The notes: generated by a model from the letters alone, not told the origin. 64,000 nt of DNA from Streptomyces sp. NWU339 (GCF_003143855.1 NZ_QFRK01000012.1:90216-154215), one strand, 5' to 3'. Counted from the first letter of the stretch, positions 23,481 to 32,537 are shown. Program-made: numbers and translations.

Positions 23481-24410
23481 TCAGGCCGCGCTGACCTCCC
23501 CTGTGATGGTCACCCGCCCGAGCAGTTCCTCGTAAGCCTCCCGGTCGAACTCGCCCGCAGCCGGCGCCAGTACCGTCGCCGCCGACAACGCGACCGCCCG
23601 GGCCAGGCGGTCCGGCCAGGGGAGGCCGGTGACCAGGCCCGAGAGCAGGCCCGCGACGGCCGAGTCGCCGGCACCGGTGGGGTTGCCGTGCAGGGCGGCC
23701 GGCGGTGCGGCGCGCCAGTGGCCCTCCGGGGTCACCGCGAGCAGCCCCTGCGGGCCCAGGGAGGTGATCACCGCGCCGGCGCCGCGGCGGCGGGCGTCCC
23801 GGGTGGCGCGCGACGGCTCGTGGGAGCCGGTGAGTTCGGCCAGTTCGTCGGCGTTGGGCTTGAGGACGTCGGGGCGGCCGGCGACCCCGCGGCGCAGTGC
23901 CGCGCCGCTGGTGTCGAGGAGGGCCGGGACCCCGGCCGCGCGGGCGGTACGGATCAGGCCCGCGTACGCGCCCACCGGGACGCCCGGGGGCAGGCTGCCG
24001 CACAGGGCCACCGCCGAGGCGCCGGCCAGCAGGTCCTCGTAGACCTCCTGGAAGGCATTCCACTCGGCGGCGGAGACGGTGGGGCCGGGCTCGTTGAGCT
24101 GGGTGGTGGCGCCGGAGCGTTCGTCGACCACGGCGACGGTGCGCCGGGTCGTGCCGGACACCGGGACCAGCGCGTCCACCAGGCCCGGTACGGGGGTGAG
24201 CCGGTCCCGCAGGAGCCGTCCGGTGAGGCCGCCCGCGAAGCCGGTGACCGTCACCTCGTGGCCGAGGGCGGCGAGCACCCGGGCCACGTTGACGCCTTTG
24301 CCGCCGGGGCGTTCGATCACCTCGGTGACCCGGTGGGAGGCGTGCGGGCGCAGGGCCGGTACGCGGTAGGTGATGTCGAGAGCGGTGTTCAGCGTGACCG
24401 TGAGGATCAC
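23481..24410 (-). CDS. PfkB-family hexose kinase (1-phosphofructokinase/tagatose-6-P kinase type)
   Basis: 309 residues from a GTG at 24410. Starts VILTVTLNTALDITYRV, a hallmark of the 1-phosphofructokinase subgroup. It has GGKGVNVARVLAALGHEVTVTGFAGG (first PfkB signature), CGSLPPGVPVGAYAGLI, KPNADELAELTG and the catalytic anion hole NPTGAGDSAVAGLLSG (Asp near 260). Likely phosphorylates a sugar phosphate from the adjacent amino-sugar pathway. It lies 140 nt downstream of nagA on the same strand, so co-regulation by DasR is plausible. Confidence 0.88.
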   Translation of the reverse strand: MILTVTLNTALDITYRVPALRPHASHRVTEVIERPGGKGVNVARVLAALGHEVTVTGFAGGLTGRLLRDRLTPVPGLVDALVPVSGTTRRTVAVVDERSGATTQLNEPGPTVSAAEWNAFQEVYEDLLAGASAVALCGSLPPGVPVGAYAGLIRTARAAGVPALLDTSGAALRRGVAGRPDVLKPNADELAELTGSHEPSRATRDARRRGAGAVITSLGPQGLLAVTPEGHWRAAPPAALHGNPTGAGDSAVAGLLSGLVTGLPWPDRLARAVALSAATVLAPAAGEFDREAYEELLGRVTITGEVSAA

Positions 24411-24550
24411 CGGACCGACCTCCCCCTTGGCTGCGCCTGCCGTCTGCCGTGCGTTCCGGGATTCCGGAACTCCGAAGTCCTGATCATGCCAAACAGACGG
24501 CGGCCGGCCCACCCCCGAGACCGTCCGCCGGGTCCTGACCGGCGGACGGA

Positions 24551-25729
24551 TCAGCCCAGTCGGGGATCGACCACCCACTCGCCCCGGCGCATCACGCCCT
24601 TGAGGGTGAACTCCGCGTCGAAAACCACCAGGTCGGCGTCCTTGCCGGGTTCCAGGGAGCCGATCCTGTCGTCCATGCCCAGCAGCCGGGCCGGATTGGC
24701 GGACAGGGCCGCCACCGCGTGCTCGACGGGCAGTCCGTCGACCGTCACCGCGCGCTTCAGCGCACGGTCCAGGGTGAGCGTCGACCCCGCGATGGAGCCG
24801 CCCTCCACCAGGCGGGCCACGCCGTCCGCGACGTCCACCTCCAGCGGGCCGAGCATGTAGCGGCCGTCGCCGAAACCGGCCGCGTCCATCGCGTCGGTGA
24901 TGAACGCCACCCGTCCGGGGCCCACGTGACGGAACGCCAGCTGAAGGGCGGCCGGGTGCAGATGCGTACCGTCGTTGATCAGCTCGACCGTGACCCGCTC
25001 GTCCTCCAGAAGGGCGGCGACCGGGCCGGGGGCGCGGTGGCCGAGCGCCGGCATCGCGTTGAACAGGTGGGTGGCGACCGTGGCGCCCGCGTCGACGGCC
25101 GCCACGGTCTGCTCGTACGTCGCGTCGGTGTGGCCGACGGCCGCGATCACGCCGTGCTCGGCCAGCAGGCGTACGGAGTCGAGGCCGCCGGGCAGCTCGG
25201 TGGCGAGGGTGACCATCTTCGCGTGGCCGTGCGCCGCGTCGATCAGTTTGCGGACCTCCGCCGGGTCGGGGTCGCGCAGCAGCTCCTCGGAGTGCGCGCC
25301 CTTGCGGCACGGTGAGATGAACGGCCCCTCGAAGTGGATGCCGGCGATGTCGCCCTGCGCGGCCAGTTCCGCCAGCAGGCCCGCGCGCCGGGCGAGGAAG
25401 TCCAGGTCACCGGTGACGGTCGAGGCGACCAGGGTGGTGGTGCCGTGCAGGCGGTGGGTGTGGATGCCCTTGAGGACGTCGTCGACCGTGCCGGAGGTGA
25501 AGGACGCGCCGCCGCCGCCGTGATTGTGGAGGTCGACGAAGCCGGGGACCAGCCAGTGACCGGTCAGGTCGAGCGTCTCGGCGGCGTTCTCAGGGGTTTC
25601 GGTGTCGGAGGGGGCGTTCGCGGGGCCCGTGGCGACGATGCGCGTGCCGTCGACGATCACGCGGCCGTCGTCCACGGTCCCGGTGGGCAGTACCACCCGG
25701 GCACCGGTGAGAACCTTCGTGGGGGCCAT
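24551..25729 (-). CDS. nagA: N-acetylglucosamine-6-phosphate deacetylase
   Basis: 392 residues. Hydrolyses GlcNAc-6-P to GlcN-6-P and acetate. Metal-binding HNH in VDLHNHGG (H68, H70), E134 in IHFEGPF, H200 in VGHTDA, H221 in HLFNAMPALGHR and the catalytic D279 in ITDAMDA are all present. The ATG overlaps the stop of the upstream ROK kinase gene by one base (tgatg), so the two are translationally coupled (nagKA). In S. coelicolor this operon is under DasR and loss of nagA causes amino-sugar toxicity (established knowledge). Confidence 0.95.
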   Translation of the reverse strand: MAPTKVLTGARVVLPTGTVDDGRVIVDGTRIVATGPANAPSDTETPENAAETLDLTGHWLVPGFVDLHNHGGGGASFTSGTVDDVLKGIHTHRLHGTTTLVASTVTGDLDFLARRAGLLAELAAQGDIAGIHFEGPFISPCRKGAHSEELLRDPDPAEVRKLIDAAHGHAKMVTLATELPGGLDSVRLLAEHGVIAAVGHTDATYEQTVAAVDAGATVATHLFNAMPALGHRAPGPVAALLEDERVTVELINDGTHLHPAALQLAFRHVGPGRVAFITDAMDAAGFGDGRYMLGPLEVDVADGVARLVEGGSIAGSTLTLDRALKRAVTVDGLPVEHAVAALSANPARLLGMDDRIGSLEPGKDADLVVFDAEFTLKGVMRRGEWVVDPRLG

Positions 25730-26706
25730 CAGGCGGTTACCTCCGAGGAGTCGTCCGAGGGGGCTGTGGTGGCAGCGGTGGTGGCGGTGGTCTCGAGGAG
25801 ATCCCAGGCGAGGAGTCCCGCGCCCAGGCATCCGGCGGTGTCCCCGAGGGCGGCCGGGACCAGGGACGGCAGTTTCTGGAAGGTGACCCGTCGCCGGACC
25901 GCCTCCCGCAGCGGCGCGAACAAGGTTTCCCCTGCCTCCGCCAGCCCGCCACCGATGATCAGGGTGCGCGGGTCCAGCAGGGTGAGCGCGGTGACCAGCC
26001 CGTCGGCGAGGGCGTCGACGGCCTCCTGCCAGACCTCCCGGGCCCGTGCGTCGCCGGACTCCACGGCCTTGGCGCAGTCGGCCGCGTCCGCCCCCGGGTC
26101 GCCGCAGGCCGCCGCCCAGGCCTCGCTGACCGCCGCCGCGGACGCGAACCGCTCCAGGCAGCCGCGCTGACCGCACGGGCAGGGGGCGCCCCCGGGCCGT
26201 ACGACGATGTGGCCGATCTCTCCGGCGAAGCCGTGCGCGCCCGCCTCCACCCGGCCGTCGATGCCGATGGCGCCCGCGATGCCGGTGCCCAGCGGGACGA
26301 ACAGGAACCGGTCGGCGCCCCGGCCCGCCCCGATGCGGCCCTCGGCGAGCCCGCCGGTGCGGACGTCGTGGCCGAGGGCGACGGGGAGACCGCCGAGCCG
26401 CTGGGCGAGCAGTGCGCGCAGCGGGACGTCGCGCCAGCCGAGGTTGGCGGAGTAGACGGCAATGCCCTCCGCCTCGTCGACGATGCCGGGGACGGCGAGG
26501 CCTGCGGCGGAGGCGGGCTCGCCGTAGCGCTCGACGCCGTGGGCGCGGAGTTCGGCGGCGAAGCCGAGGACGCCGGTGACGACCGCGTCCGGGCCGCGGT
26601 CCCGGCCGGTGGCGCGGCGGGCCTGGTGCAGCAGCTCGCCGTCCGCTCCGACCAGGGCGGCCTTCATCCCGGTGCCGCCCACATCGAGGGCGATGACGTG
26701 TTTCAC
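25729..26706 (-). CDS. nagK: ROK-family N-acetylglucosamine kinase
   Basis: 325 residues from a GTG at 26706. ATP-binding ALDVGGTGMKAAL at the N terminus, LAVPGIVDEAEG, GHDVRTGGLAE with the catalytic Asp, GTGIAGAI, and the ROK zinc motif CPCGQRGCLE (about 174-183), all intact. The C terminus ends in a low-complexity TTATTAATTAPSDDSSE tail. It is the first gene of the nagKA operon; the promoter region contains two DasR-type dre boxes shared with the divergent sugar-binding protein gene. Substrate assigned from operon context. Confidence 0.9.
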   Translation of the reverse strand: MKHVIALDVGGTGMKAALVGADGELLHQARRATGRDRGPDAVVTGVLGFAAELRAHGVERYGEPASAAGLAVPGIVDEAEGIAVYSANLGWRDVPLRALLAQRLGGLPVALGHDVRTGGLAEGRIGAGRGADRFLFVPLGTGIAGAIGIDGRVEAGAHGFAGEIGHIVVRPGGAPCPCGQRGCLERFASAAAVSEAWAAACGDPGADAADCAKAVESGDARAREVWQEAVDALADGLVTALTLLDPRTLIIGGGLAEAGETLFAPLREAVRRRVTFQKLPSLVPAALGDTAGCLGAGLLAWDLLETTATTAATTAPSDDSSEVTA

Positions 26707-26734
26707 GTGGAACAGTGTGGCCCCGGGACCCGCA

Positions 26735-26750
26735 AGAGGTCTAGTCCACT
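26735..26750. promoter_or_regulatory. DasR-type dre box 1
   Basis: agaggtctagtccact matches 13 of 16 positions of the dre form ACTGGTCTAGACCACT. It lies 29 nt upstream of the nagK start. Confidence 0.75.
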
Positions 26751-26752
26751 TA

Positions 26753-26768
26753 CGTGGTGTAGACCTTG
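26753..26768. promoter_or_regulatory. DasR-type dre box 2
   Basis: The core tggtgtagacc (26755-26765) keeps 10 of 16 dre positions and lies 20 nt centre-to-centre from box 1. Two adjacent boxes at nagKA fit what is known in S. coelicolor. Confidence 0.6.
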
Positions 26769-26789
26769 TTCCGACTATCGGACTACCAG

Positions 26790-26800
26790 AAAACTTTCGA
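26790..26800. promoter_or_regulatory. gaaaactttcg motif upstream of the sugar-binding protein start
   Basis: Same AACTTTCG core as at 9497-9507 upstream of msiK, 37 nt before the GTG at 26838. It might be a shared LacI-type sugar-regulator site; low confidence. Confidence 0.25.
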
Positions 26801-26837
26801 ACGGATGGCGCGGGGCGCCGGGTTGGGGAAAGAAGCA

Positions 26838-28106
26838 GTGCAGCGGCGGGGCTTGGCAAGGACGATCGCGGCGGTGTCCGCACTGGGGCTGACGGGAGTC
26901 CTCAGCGGATGCGGTGTCGGCGAAGACTCCTCCGACGTGACGCTGAAACTGGTCGCCGCCGACTACGGCACCGGCGAGGCCGACAGCTCCGAGAAGTACT
27001 GGGCCGCCCTGACGAAGCAGTACGAGGCCGAGCACCCGGGCGTGAAGATCGACGTCAGCATCCACTCCTGGAACGACGTCGACCGCGAGGTCAAGAAGAT
27101 GGTCGACGCGGGCGACCCGCCGGACATGGCCCAGATCGGCGCCTACGCCGACTACGCCGCCGAAGGCCTGCTCTACAAGGCCGACGACGTGCTCTCCATC
27201 CCCGTCCAGGCCGACTTCGTCTCGCAGTTGGCCAACGCGGGCCAGGTCAACGGCGTGCAGTACGGCATGCCGTTCGCCTCCTCCACGCGCGTGCTGTTCT
27301 ACAACAAGACCCTGTTCGAGGACGCGGGCCTCACCCCGCCGAAGACCTGGGACGATCTCGCCGCGAACGCCGAGGCGCTCAAGGCGGAGGGCGTGAAGTA
27401 CCCCTACGCGCTGCCCCTCGGCCCGGAGGAGGCACAGGCCGAGACCATGCAGTGGCTGCTCAGCGGCAAGGGCGGTTACATCGACTCCCTGGGCTCCTAC
27501 AGCTTCGACTCCGCGGAGAACACCGCGACCGTCACCTGGCTGAAGGACGAGCTGGTCGGCAAGGGCCTGACCGGCCCGGTGGCGCCCGGCAAGCTCGACC
27601 GCGCCGAAGCGTTCGCCGCCTTCGCCGACGGCGACGTCGGCATGCTGAACGGCCACCCCTCGCTGATCGAGATGGCCGAGAAGAAGGGCGTGGAGTTCGG
27701 CACCGTGCCGACGCCGGGGATCGACGGCGAGAGCCGGGCCACGCTCGGGGTCGCCGACTGGATGATGGCCTTCAACAAGAACGGCCACGGCGACGAGATC
27801 GGCGAGTTCCTCGACTTCGTCTACAGCGAGGAGAACGTGCTCGACTTCTCCCGCGACTACAGCCTGCTGCCGGTCACCAGCTCCGCGTCCCGGGTGATGG
27901 AGGGGTCCGAGCGGGACAAGGACCTCAAGCCCTTCCTCGACGAGCTGGCCACCTCGGAGCTCTACCCGGTCGGCAACACCTCCTGGGCCGCGGTCAACGT
28001 GGCCATCAAGGAGCAGATCGGCAAGGCGGTCGCCCCGGGCGGCAGCCCCAAGGGCGTGCTGGACGGCCTCCAGGCGACCGCGACGCGCGCGGAGAGCTCA
28101 CGCTAG
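26838..28106 (+). CDS. Sugar ABC transporter substrate-binding lipoprotein
   Basis: 422 residues from a GTG at 26838 with gggga upstream. An RRGLARTIAAVSALGLTGV signal peptide ends in the lipobox LSGC (C25). The mature part is a cluster B (family 1) solute-binding protein: YEAEHPGVKIDVSIHSWND, DPPDMAQIGAYADYAAEGLL, YGMPFASSTRVLFYNKTLFEDAGLTPPKTWDDLAANAEALK, and FADGDVGMLNGHPSL. In-frame TTG (26766) and ATG (26805) starts lie upstream but would place extra residues before the signal peptide. No permease genes adjoin it, so it is an orphan binding protein sharing its control region with nagKA; amino-sugar ligand is inferred. Confidence 0.88.
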   Translation: MQRRGLARTIAAVSALGLTGVLSGCGVGEDSSDVTLKLVAADYGTGEADSSEKYWAALTKQYEAEHPGVKIDVSIHSWNDVDREVKKMVDAGDPPDMAQIGAYADYAAEGLLYKADDVLSIPVQADFVSQLANAGQVNGVQYGMPFASSTRVLFYNKTLFEDAGLTPPKTWDDLAANAEALKAEGVKYPYALPLGPEEAQAETMQWLLSGKGGYIDSLGSYSFDSAENTATVTWLKDELVGKGLTGPVAPGKLDRAEAFAAFADGDVGMLNGHPSLIEMAEKKGVEFGTVPTPGIDGESRATLGVADWMMAFNKNGHGDEIGEFLDFVYSEENVLDFSRDYSLLPVTSSASRVMEGSERDKDLKPFLDELATSELYPVGNTSWAAVNVAIKEQIGKAVAPGGSPKGVLDGLQATATRAESSR

Positions 28107-28118
28107 GACTCTCCCCGC

Positions 28119-28155
28119 AGCCCCTGCCGGTGACCGGATGTCCATGGCAGGGGCT
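28119..28155 (+). terminator. Hairpin terminator after the sugar-binding protein gene
   Basis: 10-bp stem agcccctgcc / ggcaggggct with a 17-nt loop, 12 nt after the stop. Confidence 0.7.
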
Positions 28156-28166
28156 ACCGTCGGGGC

Positions 28167-28400
28167 ATGGATGAGGAACGGCTGGCCCGGCGCGAGCAGG
28201 ACATCATCGCGTTGGAGCGCCGCGGCTTCCTCGGCCCCGGCGTGAAGGAACGGGCGATACGCGAGGAGCTGGGCCTGCCCCCGGTGCGCTACTACCAGCT
28301 CCTCAACGCCCTGCTCGACGACCCCCGCGCCCTGGCCCACGACCCGGTCACGGTGAACCGGCTCAGACGCATCCGCGAGTCCCGCCGCACGGAACGCTGA
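28167..28400 (+). CDS. DUF3263 protein
   Basis: 77 residues, all helical: LARREQDIIALERRGFLGPGVKERAIREELGLPPVRYYQLLNALLDDPRAL. This is the DUF3263 family, an actinobacterial helix-turn-helix-like small protein (KERAIREELGLPPVRYYQLLN reads as an HTH). Probably a DNA-binding protein; no target known. The family is conserved beside unrelated genes in many actinobacteria. It follows a terminator, so it has its own transcript. Confidence 0.9.
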   Translation: MDEERLARREQDIIALERRGFLGPGVKERAIREELGLPPVRYYQLLNALLDDPRALAHDPVTVNRLRRIRESRRTER

Positions 28401-28475
28401 ACGCGGCCGACCGGGGCACCGGAACGGCACGGGGGCCGGGACGCCGAGGGACGCGCCCATGGGGGGCGGGGTGGG

Positions 28476-29381
28476 TCAGGCGGCGTGCAGGGACGACGCC
28501 AGTGCCCGGAGCAGGCGTACGACTCCGGCGGGGCCGTCGACCACCAGGTCCGCGCGTTCCCTCAGCTCCGGGACCTCGTCGCTGCCGCTGCACACCAGCA
28601 GGCCGGGGACGCCGTCGGAGCGGAGCTCCTCGACGGCGGCGTAGGCGGGAAGGTCACCCAGGTCGTCCCCCGCGTAGAGGACGGACCCGGCGCCGATCTC
28701 GCGGGCGTACTCCAGCAGCGCCACGCCCTTGTCCGTCCCCGGCGGACGCAGCTCCAGGACCATGCGGCCGGGCTCCACGACCAGGCCGTGCCGGGCCGCC
28801 AGATCGGACAGCGGCCCGCGCAGCGCCTCGAACGCGGCCTGGGGGTCGGCGGCCCTGCGGGTGTGGACGGCCACCGCGCGGCCCTTCTCCTCGGTCCGGA
28901 CGCCCTGGCCGGCACCGACCCGGTCGAGCAGCCCCGGCAGTTCCGCGCGGACGCCGGCGACACCGGGGTGCGGGGCGGGCGCGGTGATGTCGCCGGTGGC
29001 GGCGTCCCAGCGTTCGGCGCCGTAGTGGCCGAGGACGACCAGGTGCTCCAGACCGGGGACGCCCGCGAAGCCGCCGTGGTGCACCGCGACCTCGGGCGGC
29101 CGGCCCGTGATCACCGCCACGGAGGCCACCTCCGGGGCGAGCGCGGTGAGCGCGGGCACCGCCTCCGGGTGGGCGCGGGCCTGCTCCGGGTCGGGCACGA
29201 TCGGCGAGAGCGTGCCGTCGAAGTCGAGGCCGATCAGCGCCCTCCCCGGCCGCGCGAGCAACGCGTCGAGCCCCTCCCGCCCGGCCCGCGTGGCGGGCGT
29301 CGGCAGGGGCTCCGCGGCGGCCGGGCCGACGGTGTTCGAGTGCGTGGCATTCGGGTCCGTGGAATCCGTATGACTGCCCAT
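28476..29381 (-). CDS. otsB: Trehalose-6-phosphate phosphatase
   Basis: 301 residues. HAD-superfamily phosphatase: motif I LDFDGTLSPIV with nucleophile D53 and D55, motif II VAVITGR, the HYGAERW cap, and motif III/IV PPGTDKGVALLEY and YAGDDLGDLPAY. Removes phosphate from trehalose-6-P made by the upstream OtsA. It lies 73 nt downstream of otsA on the same strand, a normal otsAB arrangement. The first ~35 residues are disordered. Confidence 0.94.
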   Translation of the reverse strand: MGSHTDSTDPNATHSNTVGPAAAEPLPTPATRAGREGLDALLARPGRALIGLDFDGTLSPIVPDPEQARAHPEAVPALTALAPEVASVAVITGRPPEVAVHHGGFAGVPGLEHLVVLGHYGAERWDAATGDITAPAPHPGVAGVRAELPGLLDRVGAGQGVRTEEKGRAVAVHTRRAADPQAAFEALRGPLSDLAARHGLVVEPGRMVLELRPPGTDKGVALLEYAREIGAGSVLYAGDDLGDLPAYAAVEELRSDGVPGLLVCSGSDEVPELRERADLVVDGPAGVVRLLRALASSLHAA

Positions 29382-29454
29382 ACCGCCAACCTATCCACGC
29401 CCACCCCGTCGCACGCCACCCCGACCGGCCGTCCAGGGCCGGGCCCCGCCGGGC

Positions 29455-30870
29455 CTACGACTCCTCGCGGAGGGCGTTCAACTGGTCCAGGAACCACTGC
29501 TCCGGTGGCAGCGCGGTCGCCGCCGCGGTCAGGCGCTTGGCGGCTTCGGTCCGTTCCGCCGGGCCCATCGTGAGGGCCTCGTGCAGGGCGCGCGCCGTGC
29601 CGACCACGTCGTACGGGTTGACGGTGATCGCGTCCTCGCCCAGCTCCTCGTGCGCGCCCGCCTCCCGGGACAGCACCAGCGCACAGCCCCCCTCGGCGAG
29701 GATCGGGATCTCCTTGGCGACCAGGTTCATACCGTCCCGGATGGGGTTGACCAGCGCCACGTCGGCCAGCCGGTACGCGGCCAGCGAGCGCGCGAAGTCG
29801 TCCCTGACGTGCAGCACGACCGGACGCCAGCCGGGTGTCCCGTACCGCTCGTTGATCTCCTCGGCGACCCGCCCCACTTCGGCGGTGTAGTCGCGGTACA
29901 CGGCGAGGTCCTGCCGGGACGGGTAGGCGAAGGCGAGGTGCACCACCCGTTCGCGCCACTCGGGGTGGTCCTCGAGGAGCTGCCGGTACGCCAGCAGACC
30001 GCGCACGATGTTCTTCGACAGCTCGGTCCGGTCGACCCGGACGACCGTCCGCCGCGCGGTGCCGTCGGGAGCCGTGCCGATCTCCTTGCGCAGCACGCCG
30101 AGCCGCTCCTCGACGTCCGCCTCCCGCGCGCGCCCGCGCAGGAAGTCCGCGTCGGCACCCAGCCCGTGCACACCGATCCGGGTGTCGCCGAGCCCGCCCG
30201 CGAACCGTTCGCAGCACGCGGTGAACGCGTCCGCCCAGCGGTGGGTGAGGAAGCCGAGCCGGTCCGCGCCCAGCATGCCGCGCAGCACCTGCCCGGCGAT
30301 GTCGTCGGGCAGCATCCCGAAGTACTCCGGCGGCGCCCACGGCGTGTGCGAGAAGTGGCCGATGTGCAGGTCGGGGCGGAGCTCCCGGAGCAGCCCCGGG
30401 ACCAGCGTCAGGTGGTAGTCCTGCACCACCACCGCGGCCCCCTGCGCCGCCTCCTCGGCCAGCGCCTCGGCGAAGGCCCGGTTGTAGGCCTCGTAGGAGG
30501 CCCACTGCCGCCGGAACTCCGTGTCGAAGACGGGCTCCACCGGCGTCTGGTACAGCATGTGGTGCACGAACCACAGCACCGAGTTGGCGATGCCGTTGTA
30601 CGCGTCGGCGTGCACGTCCGCCGGGATGTCCAGCATCTGCACGCCGTCCTCGCCGACCCCGCGCCGCACGGCCTCGCGGTCGCCGTCGGACAGCGCCGAG
30701 CACACCCACAGCGACCCCGCGTCCGGCCCGATCGCCGACAGCCCGGACACCAGCCCGCCGCCACCGCGACTGGCCCGCAGCGAACCGTCCTCCTCCACCG
30801 TGTACGAAACGGGGCCGCGATTCGACGCGACCAGCACCCGAGCACCCTGCATGGAAGCCATACGCCTCAC
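29455..30870 (-). CDS. otsA: Trehalose-6-phosphate synthase (GT20)
   Basis: 471 residues. Makes trehalose-6-phosphate from glucose-6-P and an NDP-glucose. Donor/acceptor signatures are intact: RGGGGLVSGL (35-44), VWFVHH-like LWFVHHML, VVVQDYHLTLVPGLLR, IGHFSHTPWAPPEYF, and NPIRDGMNLVAKE plus SREAGAHEELGEDAITVNPYD near the C terminus. Start chosen at the GTG 30870 because aggag lies 5 nt upstream; ATGs at 30861 and 30852 are alternatives. Supplies trehalose for stress tolerance and spores with otsB. A small palindrome lies in the upstream gap. Confidence 0.94.
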   Translation of the reverse strand: MRRMASMQGARVLVASNRGPVSYTVEEDGSLRASRGGGGLVSGLSAIGPDAGSLWVCSALSDGDREAVRRGVGEDGVQMLDIPADVHADAYNGIANSVLWFVHHMLYQTPVEPVFDTEFRRQWASYEAYNRAFAEALAEEAAQGAAVVVQDYHLTLVPGLLRELRPDLHIGHFSHTPWAPPEYFGMLPDDIAGQVLRGMLGADRLGFLTHRWADAFTACCERFAGGLGDTRIGVHGLGADADFLRGRAREADVEERLGVLRKEIGTAPDGTARRTVVRVDRTELSKNIVRGLLAYRQLLEDHPEWRERVVHLAFAYPSRQDLAVYRDYTAEVGRVAEEINERYGTPGWRPVVLHVRDDFARSLAAYRLADVALVNPIRDGMNLVAKEIPILAEGGCALVLSREAGAHEELGEDAITVNPYDVVGTARALHEALTMGPAERTEAAKRLTAAATALPPEQWFLDQLNALREES

Positions 30871-31123
30871 TCGATCTCCTCGCCCATGCTATTTTTCCCT
30901 TTGTCCCATAAGGGATCGGTTCGGGCTGGACCGCAATCCTTGGATTGGAAGCCCCTTCCTTCGGGCAGGGAGCGGAGTCACACGCCTCAACCTAGCCCGT
31001 CGCTGATGCGCTCAAACGCACGATGCGACGGTATGAGAGGCGCCCTGGCGTCACGGGCCCTGTGCGGCGTGGCGCACACGTTGACGCCGCGTGGCGGAAG
31101 TTCTTGCCACGCGGCGAGTGTGC
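30871..31123. other. Intergenic region upstream of otsA and downstream of gpgS
   Basis: 253 bp. Contains an AT-richer patch on the otsA side (tatttttcc near 30890) and the 14-bp palindrome caatccttggattg (30934-30947). No gene seen. The otsA promoter must lie here. Confidence 0.5.
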
Positions 31124-32155
31124 TCAGGCCACCCGACGGGACCGGTACTCGGCCATCTCCGCCATCGGGGGGCGTTCCTCCGTGTCCACCGAGTAGGTGC
31201 GGGGCTCGAAGGTGCCCCCGATCCGTTCGAACTGGGTGAGCGCGGGGCGGATCAGGTGGCCGCGGGCCAGGCGCAGCTGGGCGGTGCGGTAGATCGCGGC
31301 GGCCATGCGGCCGAGGGCCTGGCCGTCCTGGTGGCGGTGCCGGCGGACGCCGACGTCGACCTGGGCGAGGGCGTCCAGCCCCACCAGGTGCAGGGCGTCG
31401 ACCAGCATGCCCAGCTCCACGCCGTAGCCGACGGGGAAGGGCAGCTGCTCCAGGAGCGAGCGCCGGGCCGCGTACTCGCCGCCGAGCGGCTGGACGAAGC
31501 CGGCCAGCTGCGGCCAGTGCATGTTGAGCAGCGGGCGCGCCATCAGCTCCGTGACCCTGCCGCCCTGACCGGCCGTGGCGGCGGTGGCTGCGGTGGTGGA
31601 GGTGGCTGCGGTGTCGGGGGTACTCCCGTCGGACAGCGTGAAGGGGCGGTCGTACATCGCCTTCACCAGGTGGACGTCCGGCTCGGTGAGCAGCGGGCCG
31701 ACGATGCCGGAGACGAAGTCGGCGGAGAACTCCCTGAGGTCCGCGTCGACGAAGCAGACGATGTCCCCCCGGGTGACGAGCAGGGAGCGCCACAGCACCT
31801 CGCCCTTGCCGGGCACGGCGGGGAGGCGGGGCAGGATCGTGTCCCGGTGCACCACCGTCGCGCCCGCCGCCGCGGCCACCTCGGACGTGCGGTCGGTCGA
31901 GCCGGAGTCCACGACCACGATCTCGTCGACCAGCGGGGCCCGGAGCATCAGCTCGTGCCGGACGACCCCGACGATGTCACCGACCGTCGCCTCCTCGTTG
32001 AGCGCGGGCAGTACCACGCTCACCGTCCGGCCCGTGGCGCGCTTCGCGGCCAGGACGCGGTGCAGCGGGCGGTCGGCCACGGACCAGGAGCGGTCGGCCA
32101 GCCAGCGCTCGACTTCTTCCAGCACGGTCTGCGGCTCCTCGCCTCTGTGATCCAT
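31124..32155 (-). CDS. gpgS: Glucosyl-3-phosphoglycerate synthase-like glycosyltransferase
   Basis: 343-residue GT81/GT2-fold enzyme. VSVVLPALNEEATVGDIVGVV (45-65), EIVVVDSGSTDRTSEVA, the GKGEVLWRSLL loop, the DxD metal site CFVDADLREF (D137, D139), and QPLGGEYAARRSLLEQLPFPVGYGVELGMLVD match mycobacterial GpgS (Rv1208), which starts methylglucose lipopolysaccharide synthesis. A Thr/Ala repeat (DTAATSTTAATAATAG) is inserted near residue 185, where the family is variable. Start ATG 32155; in-frame upstream codons have no support. A non-GpgS role (other glucosylglycerate type) is possible in Streptomyces. Confidence 0.85.
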   Translation of the reverse strand: MDHRGEEPQTVLEEVERWLADRSWSVADRPLHRVLAAKRATGRTVSVVLPALNEEATVGDIVGVVRHELMLRAPLVDEIVVVDSGSTDRTSEVAAAAGATVVHRDTILPRLPAVPGKGEVLWRSLLVTRGDIVCFVDADLREFSADFVSGIVGPLLTEPDVHLVKAMYDRPFTLSDGSTPDTAATSTTAATAATAGQGGRVTELMARPLLNMHWPQLAGFVQPLGGEYAARRSLLEQLPFPVGYGVELGMLVDALHLVGLDALAQVDVGVRRHRHQDGQALGRMAAAIYRTAQLRLARGHLIRPALTQFERIGGTFEPRTYSVDTEERPPMAEMAEYRSRRVA

Positions 32156-32326
32156 ACACCTGACACCCGTTGATCCATCTCGCGGTTCGGACGCGCACTC
32201 TCGGTCGTCCTGGCCGTCGGTTACAGTCTTGAGCAACGCGGACGCCCCTTGCACACCGGGGGTCACGACCCTCCTTGCGTCCGCGGTGCACGATCGCACC
32301 ACCGCATGACACACAACCGAATACAG

Positions 32327-32518
32327 CTCATCCAGAGGGGCAGAGGGACACGGCCCGATGAAGCCCCGGCAACCCTCCAGCCGGTTCTCGTGGATCACCG
32401 TCGATCGACGATCACAGCGGAACACCGAACGCTGATCGCTGATCGTCCACGCGAGGCTCCCGGCTAGGGAAGGTGCCAAATCCGTCTCACGGCGAAACAC
32501 GTCGTGAGGAAGATGAGG
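32327..32518 (+). promoter_or_regulatory. SAM-I (S-box) riboswitch upstream of thrC
   Basis: All SAM-I landmarks are present: P1 ctcatc (32327-32332) with gatgag (32512-32517), the ccagaggggcagagggac kink-turn strand, gatgaagccccggcaacc, agggaaggtgccaaatcc and a P4 stem ctcacg/cgtgag. P3 is long (about 32380-32460). The thrC ATG lies 20 nt after P1. The P4 3' strand gtgagg (32504-32509) can alternatively pair with cctcac (32532-32537) just before the start codon, suggesting translational control. Confidence 0.93.
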
Positions 32519-32537
32519 AGAAAGGGCCTCGCCTCAC

